10,746 nt of DNA from an uncultured Eubacteriales bacterium (GTDB taxonomy: Bacteria; Bacillota; Clostridia; Christensenellales; QAND01). The stretch spans positions 1 through 10,746 of the forward strand of contig UREB01000044.1 of assembly GCA_900546685.1 (NCBI GenBank), written 5' to 3'. The translations under genes were made by a program, and so were the position numbers. The notes under the pieces are model-generated. The model ran no database searches. It had not been told where the DNA came from and saw only the letters and a program-made list of their open reading frames with translations. Positions 7,601-10,746 of this stretch are shown here, one piece after another; position 1 is the first letter of the stretch; each line of letters opens with the position of its first letter.

Positions 7601-8380
7601 ATGCAGCAAATCAAAAGAGGAAGCCGAGGAGAGCTGGTGGCGCTGGTGCAGCTGATGCTACATGAAAAGGGGTATAGCTGCGGCAGTGCGGACGGAATCT
7701 TCGGGACAAAGACGGAGAGCGCGGTAAGAAGCTACCAGAAAGCCAAGGGGCTTTTGGTGGATGGGATCGTGGGGACAAATACCTATGCCAAGCTGTTTAC
7801 CGAATGCCTGTTGAAAGACGGCAGCCGGGGAGAGCTGGTAAAAGCGCTGCAAACAAGGCTGAATGAACAGGGATACGGCGCGGGAAGCGCAGACGGCATC
7901 TTTGGCAGCAACACGGAGCAGGCGGTAAAGGCCTTGCAGAGCGCGGCAGGGCTTGCAGTGGACGGCAAGGTGGGAAAGAACACCTGGACAGCGCTGTTGG
8001 AAGGCAAGGCAGCGGGCATACCTGCAAGCGCGCACTTCAAGCTGAGCGAATTCAAGTGCAAGGACGGAACGGCAGTGCCGGCAAAGTATTATGCAAACTG
8101 CCAAAAGCTGATGAATCTGCTGGAGGAGATCAGAGCTGCGTGCGGGAACCGGGCGATTACCGTTACGAGCGGATACCGAACGGAGAGCTACAACAAGAAG
8201 GTGGACGGAGCCAAGCAGAGCCAGCACCTATACGCGGCGGCAGCAGACATCAAGGTAAGCGGAAAGAGCGCATCCGAGGTGTACAAGCTATGCGACAGGC
8301 TGGTAGGCAGCCGGGGCGGCGTAGGAAAATACAGCACGTTTACGCATGTGGATGTGCGCGGAAACAAGGCAAGGTGGTAG
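7601..8380 (+). CDS. Endolysin: two peptidoglycan-binding repeats plus M15 peptidase
   Basis: This 259-residue lysis enzyme is predicted to cut peptide bonds in cell-wall peptidoglycan at the end of infection. Residues about 4-66 and 71-133 are two PG_binding_1 domains, each with GSRGELV, a GY-containing helix, SADGIFG, a TE-x-AV helix, and a VDG-x-VG-x-NT ending. Residues about 144-259 are an M15 (DD-carboxypeptidase-like) domain: HFKLSEFKCKDG, VTSGYRT, SQH (H209), AAD (D216), and HVD (H249, D251). H209, D216 and H249 are the expected zinc ligands. The loop between H209 and D216 reads LYAAAA where relatives usually have Gly (LYG). There is no signal peptide, so release should need a holin. 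The start ATG follows AGGGAGG by a normal gap. Activity is inferred from the conserved ligands. Confidence 0.93.
   Translation: MQQIKRGSRGELVALVQLMLHEKGYSCGSADGIFGTKTESAVRSYQKAKGLLVDGIVGTNTYAKLFTECLLKDGSRGELVKALQTRLNEQGYGAGSADGIFGSNTEQAVKALQSAAGLAVDGKVGKNTWTALLEGKAAGIPASAHFKLSEFKCKDGTAVPAKYYANCQKLMNLLEEIRAACGNRAITVTSGYRTESYNKKVDGAKQSQHLYAAAADIKVSGKSASEVYKLCDRLVGSRGGVGKYSTFTHVDVRGNKARW
7619..8002 (+). repeat. Tandem duplication of the endolysin wall-binding domain
   Basis: Two copies are offset by 201 bases (67 codons). The DNA still shows it: GGAAGCCGAGGAGAGCTGGT at 7619 and GGCAGCCGGGGAGAGCTGGT at 7820 differ at two of 20 positions. The copies encode the two peptidoglycan-binding domains. 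The duplication is recent enough to be visible at DNA level in places but diverged elsewhere. Confidence 0.75.
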
Positions 8381-8423
8381 AGCGCGGCAGGGTGCGCGGA
8401 AAAAACAAACGGGGGTATGTAGG

Positions 8424-8708
8424 ATGGAGATACAGCAGATCATCGTATTGGCGCTTTTGACAGAAGCGCTGTGGCAGACGGGCAAGTTGGCTTGGCAAAA
8501 GGGTGCGCTGAACGTCAGCGCCCTGGGAGCGATGGCGGTGGGCATTGCGCTTTCGCTGTTGACGGGGGCGGACCTGATGCAGGCGGCAGGATTTTCGATG
8601 AAAATTCCATTCATCGGGCAGGTTTGTACGGGGCTTTTGATCAGCCGCGGCAGCAACTTTATCCACGATCTTTTGCAGAGCATTGCAAAATACAAACAAA
8701 AGGCATGA
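8424..8708 (+). CDS. Holin-like small membrane protein
   Basis: This 94-residue protein is rich in hydrophobic segments: about 5-17 (QIIVLALLTEALW), 33-48 (ALGAMAVGIALSLLTG) and 66-76 (IGQVCTGLLISRG). The tail SRGSNFIHDLLQSIAKYKQKA is basic. Size, segments, charged end and position next to the endolysin gene fit a holin that releases the endolysin, but I do not recognise an exact family. The ATG at 8424 is preferred over upstream in-frame starts because those lie within the endolysin gene. GGGGGT at 8411-8416 is a plausible ribosome site. The gene is last in the phage unit, directly before the terminator. Here the endolysin gene comes first and the holin-like gene second, which is less common. 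An alternative is an unrelated membrane accessory protein. Confidence 0.62.
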   Translation: MEIQQIIVLALLTEALWQTGKLAWQKGALNVSALGAMAVGIALSLLTGADLMQAAGFSMKIPFIGQVCTGLLISRGSNFIHDLLQSIAKYKQKA

Positions 8709-8712
8709 AAAC

Positions 8713-8739
8713 AGGGCCCCGAAAGGGGCTCTTTTTTTT
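8713..8739 (+). terminator. Rho-independent terminator of the phage late operon
   Basis: The stem is AGGGCCCC, loop GAAA, then GGGGCTCT, with one G-T wobble, followed by an uninterrupted run of T (8732-8739). It starts 5 bases after the holin-like stop. It should isolate the host operon downstream from phage late transcription. Confidence 0.93.
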
Positions 8740-8837
8740 GTGCGAAAGGAAAAGGCATAGGGGATGAATTTTCCCGAATAAGAATAAAACGGGCCCAAGT
8801 GTGGCAAAACGTAGACAATGGCAAAGGAGGCACAGAC
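8740..8837. other. Intergenic prophage/host junction region
   Basis: This gap of 98 bases lies between the phage terminator and the V-ATPase operon. It ends in AAAGGAGG (8823-8830), a strong ribosome site 7 bases before the ntpF ATG. I see no reliable promoter: the best -10-like hexamer (TAAGAA, 8779-8784) matches TATAAT at 3 of 6 positions, with no paired -35. No tRNA or clear attachment core is visible. The junction and the operon promoter are expected here or slightly outside, which is inference. Confidence 0.45.
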
Positions 8838-9170
8838 ATGGCGGAGGAAATGAGGCTGGCGGTGCAAAGGGCGGAGCGGCAAGCGGGCGTTTTGATGGAA
8901 ACGGCGCGGCGGCACGCGAAGAAAACCGAGGAAACGGCGCGAGAAAACGCCAAAAAGGCGGCGGACGAAGGGCGCAAACAGGCCCGAGAGGAGGCAGAGG
9001 CGCTGCAAAAAAAGGCGGAAGCAGAGGCGGCGGCCTATACAAAGCGGCAACAGGCGCATACGGCCAAGGCGGTGGAAGCGCTGCGCCAATCACTGATGCA
9101 AAATGAGGAGGAGGCGGTGCGCATCGTGGTGGGCGCGCTGCTCAGCGAACTGGGACGGGGAGGCGAATAG
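8838..9170 (+). CDS. ntpF: V-type ATPase peripheral stalk subunit (NtpF/G-like)
   Basis: This 110-residue protein is an almost continuous charged helix rich in Ala, Glu, Lys and Arg (MAEEMRLAVQRAERQAGVLM, ETARENAKKAADEGRKQARE). It has a short hydrophobic C-terminal stretch (AVRIVVGALLSEL). This is the form of the stalk subunit that pairs with subunit E to hold the V-type ATPase head against the membrane sector. The call rests on the subunit I gene 2 bases downstream and the order F-I known in Enterococcus ntp operons. Sequence alone is low-complexity. The start ATG 8838 follows AAAGGAGG by 7 bases. The gene has much higher GC than most phage genes before it and probably belongs to the host. 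It is named subunit H or G in some databases. Confidence 0.78.
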   Translation: MAEEMRLAVQRAERQAGVLMETARRHAKKTEETARENAKKAADEGRKQAREEAEALQKKAEAEAAAYTKRQQAHTAKAVEALRQSLMQNEEEAVRIVVGALLSELGRGGE

Positions 9171-9172
9171 AG

Positions 9173-10746
9173 ATGGCCAAACGGCCCATGAAAAAACTAG
9201 AGCTGCTGGCGTTGGCAAAGGATAGGGACGCGCTGTTAAAAACCCTACAAAAGGCCGGCGTCATGGAGCTAAAAAGGGCGGAAACGGAGGGCTGGCAGCA
9301 GGCGGCCCAGGCCGAATGGGCGGAAAACGCCGAAGAAGAGGCGCAGGCGGCGCGGCAGGCGGTAGAGATTTTGCGTGCGCTACGGCCGGAAAAGCAGCGC
9401 GCTTGGCAGAAGAGCCGGGGCGCATGGCGCATTACACCGGCGCAGGCGCAAAAAATGGAAGCGCACGGCGCGCTGTACCGGCGGCAGTGCCAAGAGGTGA
9501 TCCGCCTGGATGCGGCGCTGGCGGAACGCACGGCGGAGCGGGCGCGCATCTCTGAGCGGTGCGCGCAGCTGAGGCCTTGGACAAGGATCGAAATGCCGCT
9601 GGGCGGGCTTATAACCAAGCACACGGTCTGCCGGGTGGGCAGCGTGATGGGGCAATGGACGGAGGAAGAGCTGTTGCAGGCCATCTGGAAACAACAGCCG
9701 CGCATGGACGCGCTGTGCGTACAGACGGCCCCGGGGCCGCTGGGGCATACGCTGGCGGCAGTGGCGTGCCTTAGGCGAGAGGAAGAGGACTTGCAGAATG
9801 CGCTGGCACAGATGGGCTTTGCGCCCTGCCCATTTCGCGGAAAGGAAAGCGCGGCCGGGCAGCTGGCAAAGGCGGAGCTGGCCCTCCGGGAGGCGGAGGA
9901 TGAGATAGAGCGGCTAAAGCACGAGCTGATGCAAAGGGCGGCGCGGCCGGAGGGCATACTGTTTGCGGCGGACATGCTGGCAGCTGTGGCCCAAAGGCAG
10001 CGCGCGATGGACAAGCTGGCGTTTTCCGAAAAGACGGTGGCGGTGGCGGGCTATGTGCCGGCGGACGAGGCCGGGCGGCTTTTGGACAGGCTGTGCCGAA
10101 GGTTTCCGCTGGCGTATGAGCTTTCAGACGCCGGCGAGGATGCGCCGGTGCTGCTGAAAAACAACCGGTTTGTGCGCCCGGTGGAAAGCATTACCAAAAT
10201 GTACGCGCTGCCGGGACCCAAGGACATAGACCCCAGCGGCGTGATGGCGTTTTTCTACTATGTGTTTTTCGGGATGATGCTCTCCGACGCGGGCTATGGG
10301 CTGGTGATGGTGCTGGGCACAACATGGGCGCTTGGTAAGCTGACACTGAAAAGGGAGATGGCGGAAACGCTGCGCATGTTTCGCTATTGCGGGGTATCCA
10401 CGGTGGTTTGGGGCGCGCTGTTCGGCAGCTGGTTCGGCGACATTGTACAGGTGATCGGCCGTTCGTTTTTTTCGGTGGAGATAGGGAGCCTGGCGCTGTG
10501 GTTTGAGCCAATGGCAGACCCCATCCGCCTGCTGCTGTTTGCCTTTGCGCTGGGCATTGTGCACCTCTGCGCTGGGCTGTTTGTGCGGGCGGGCATGCTG
10601 ATAAAGCAGCGCAGAGCGTGGGACGCTGTGATGGATACGCTGCCCGTGCTGCTGCTGGTCTTGGGCGCGGCGCCGTTGGCGGCAGGCATCTTTATCCCGG
10701 TGCCGGAGGGCCTTACAGGGGCAGGAAAGGGCATGGCGGCGGCCGG
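9173..10746 (+). CDS. ntpI: V-type ATPase membrane subunit I (a subunit), C-terminus cut off
   Basis: An open frame of 524 residues runs off the window end. It is the membrane stator subunit of the V-type ATPase, which carries the ion path against the rotor ring. The start MAKRPMKKLELLALAKDRDA is typical, and residues about 20-330 form the soluble, partly coiled-coil arm. A family block follows: NNRFVRPVESITKMYALPGP (330-349), then DIDPSGVMAFFYYVFFGMML (352-371) running into SDAGYG (371-376), the first membrane region. More hydrophobic helices follow, such as RLLLFAFALGIVHLCAGLFV. Family members usually have about 620-660 residues, so roughly 100-130 residues, including the region expected to hold the essential membrane Arg, lie outside. 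The ATG follows GGGGAGG (9157-9163) by 9 bases. Proton versus sodium use cannot be told. GC is about 67% in the hand-counted row at 9961. Confidence 0.93.
   Translation, partial: MAKRPMKKLELLALAKDRDALLKTLQKAGVMELKRAETEGWQQAAQAEWAENAEEEAQAARQAVEILRALRPEKQRAWQKSRGAWRITPAQAQKMEAHGALYRRQCQEVIRLDAALAERTAERARISERCAQLRPWTRIEMPLGGLITKHTVCRVGSVMGQWTEEELLQAIWKQQPRMDALCVQTAPGPLGHTLAAVACLRREEEDLQNALAQMGFAPCPFRGKESAAGQLAKAELALREAEDEIERLKHELMQRAARPEGILFAADMLAAVAQRQRAMDKLAFSEKTVAVAGYVPADEAGRLLDRLCRRFPLAYELSDAGEDAPVLLKNNRFVRPVESITKMYALPGPKDIDPSGVMAFFYYVFFGMMLSDAGYGLVMVLGTTWALGKLTLKREMAETLRMFRYCGVSTVVWGALFGSWFGDIVQVIGRSFFSVEIGSLALWFEPMADPIRLLLFAFALGIVHLCAGLFVRAGMLIKQRRAWDAVMDTLPVLLLVLGAAPLAAGIFIPVPEGLTGAGKGMAAA

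Larger units (their letters stand above)
33..8740 (+). mobile_element. Right-hand (tail and lysis) part of a siphovirus-type prophage
   Basis: A continuous co-directional block carries the canonical late-gene order: tail assembly protein, tape measure, distal tail protein, tail-associated protein, tail fibre, small proteins, endolysin, holin-like protein, terminator. Capsid, packaging, integrase and repressor genes are absent and would lie to the left, beyond the contig start. The right edge is put just after the terminator because the next genes encode a host V-type ATPase. The exact attachment site is not visible, so the right boundary is an estimate within about 100 bases. All tail genes appear intact, so nothing in view shows the phage to be defective. 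Confidence 0.85.

Noticed and set aside
5981..8423. Diversity-generating retroelement with a variable repeat in the fibre
   Set aside because: No reverse transcriptase, no template repeat and no near-identical repeat with A-specific changes is visible in the window.
8056..8460. + strand open frame of 134 codons overlapping the endolysin end
   Set aside because: It is a shadow in another frame; the endolysin frame holds the zinc-binding residues throughout this stretch.
8708..8796. Near-repeat AAAACAGGGCCC (8708) and AAAACGGGCCC (8786) as a possible attachment duplication
   Set aside because: It is short, imperfect, part of the terminator stem, and both copies are on the same side of the prophage.
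8740..8837. Promoter for the V-ATPase operon
   Set aside because: No -35/-10 pair with good matches and 16-18 base spacing was found; only weak AT-rich hexamers.
8288..9093. Several antisense frames crossing the holin-like gene, terminator and ntpF
   Set aside because: They run through a strong terminator and three separate + strand features and give Pro/Arg/Phe-rich products with no recognisable fold.
9142..10014. Antisense open frame of 290 codons opposite ntpI
   Set aside because: High GC leaves few stops on the opposite strand; the product is Ser/Ala/Cys-rich without domains, while the + strand frame clearly encodes subunit I.

Overview
This window is the right-hand part of an integrated siphovirus-type prophage from a Gram-positive anaerobe, followed by the start of the host's V-type ATPase operon. 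All genes lie on the + strand. The host is probably a Clostridia-like Bacillota. The reasons are strong AGGAGG-type ribosome sites, frequent TTG/GTG starts, a Gp15/TP901-type tail module, and a V-type ATPase with gene order F-I as in Enterococcus ntpFIKECGABD. The species cannot be told from this stretch.

Layout. Positions 1-32 are not biological: they match the Illumina TruSeq read-2 adapter, so genuine sequence begins at about 33. From 33 to about 8740 is the phage late region. It reads Gp15-family tail assembly protein, tiny zinc-ribbon (KTR/Com-like) protein, tape measure protein, distal tail protein (Dit), Gp37-like tail-associated protein, tail fibre/receptor-binding protein, two small unassigned proteins, endolysin with two peptidoglycan-binding repeats and an M15 peptidase domain, and a holin-like membrane protein. 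Genes are tightly packed, with two 4-base overlaps and gaps of at most a few dozen bases. A strong rho-independent terminator closes this unit at 8713-8739. After a gap of about 100 bases with no confident promoter, a GC-rich operon begins: ntpF (peripheral stalk) and ntpI (membrane a/I subunit), the latter running off the window end.

The tail genes build the tail tube length ruler, baseplate and host-recognition fibre, and the last genes lyse the cell. Base composition changes sharply inside two phage genes, the tape measure and the tail fibre. This is a mosaic pattern typical of phage recombination.

I found no defence system, CRISPR array, reverse transcriptase/diversity element, tRNA or insertion sequence. 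The window looks like a recognisable prophage end next to host genes. The points most worth checking are the prophage/V-ATPase junction, the zinc-ribbon protein, the mosaic tape measure and fibre, and the adapter at the contig start.
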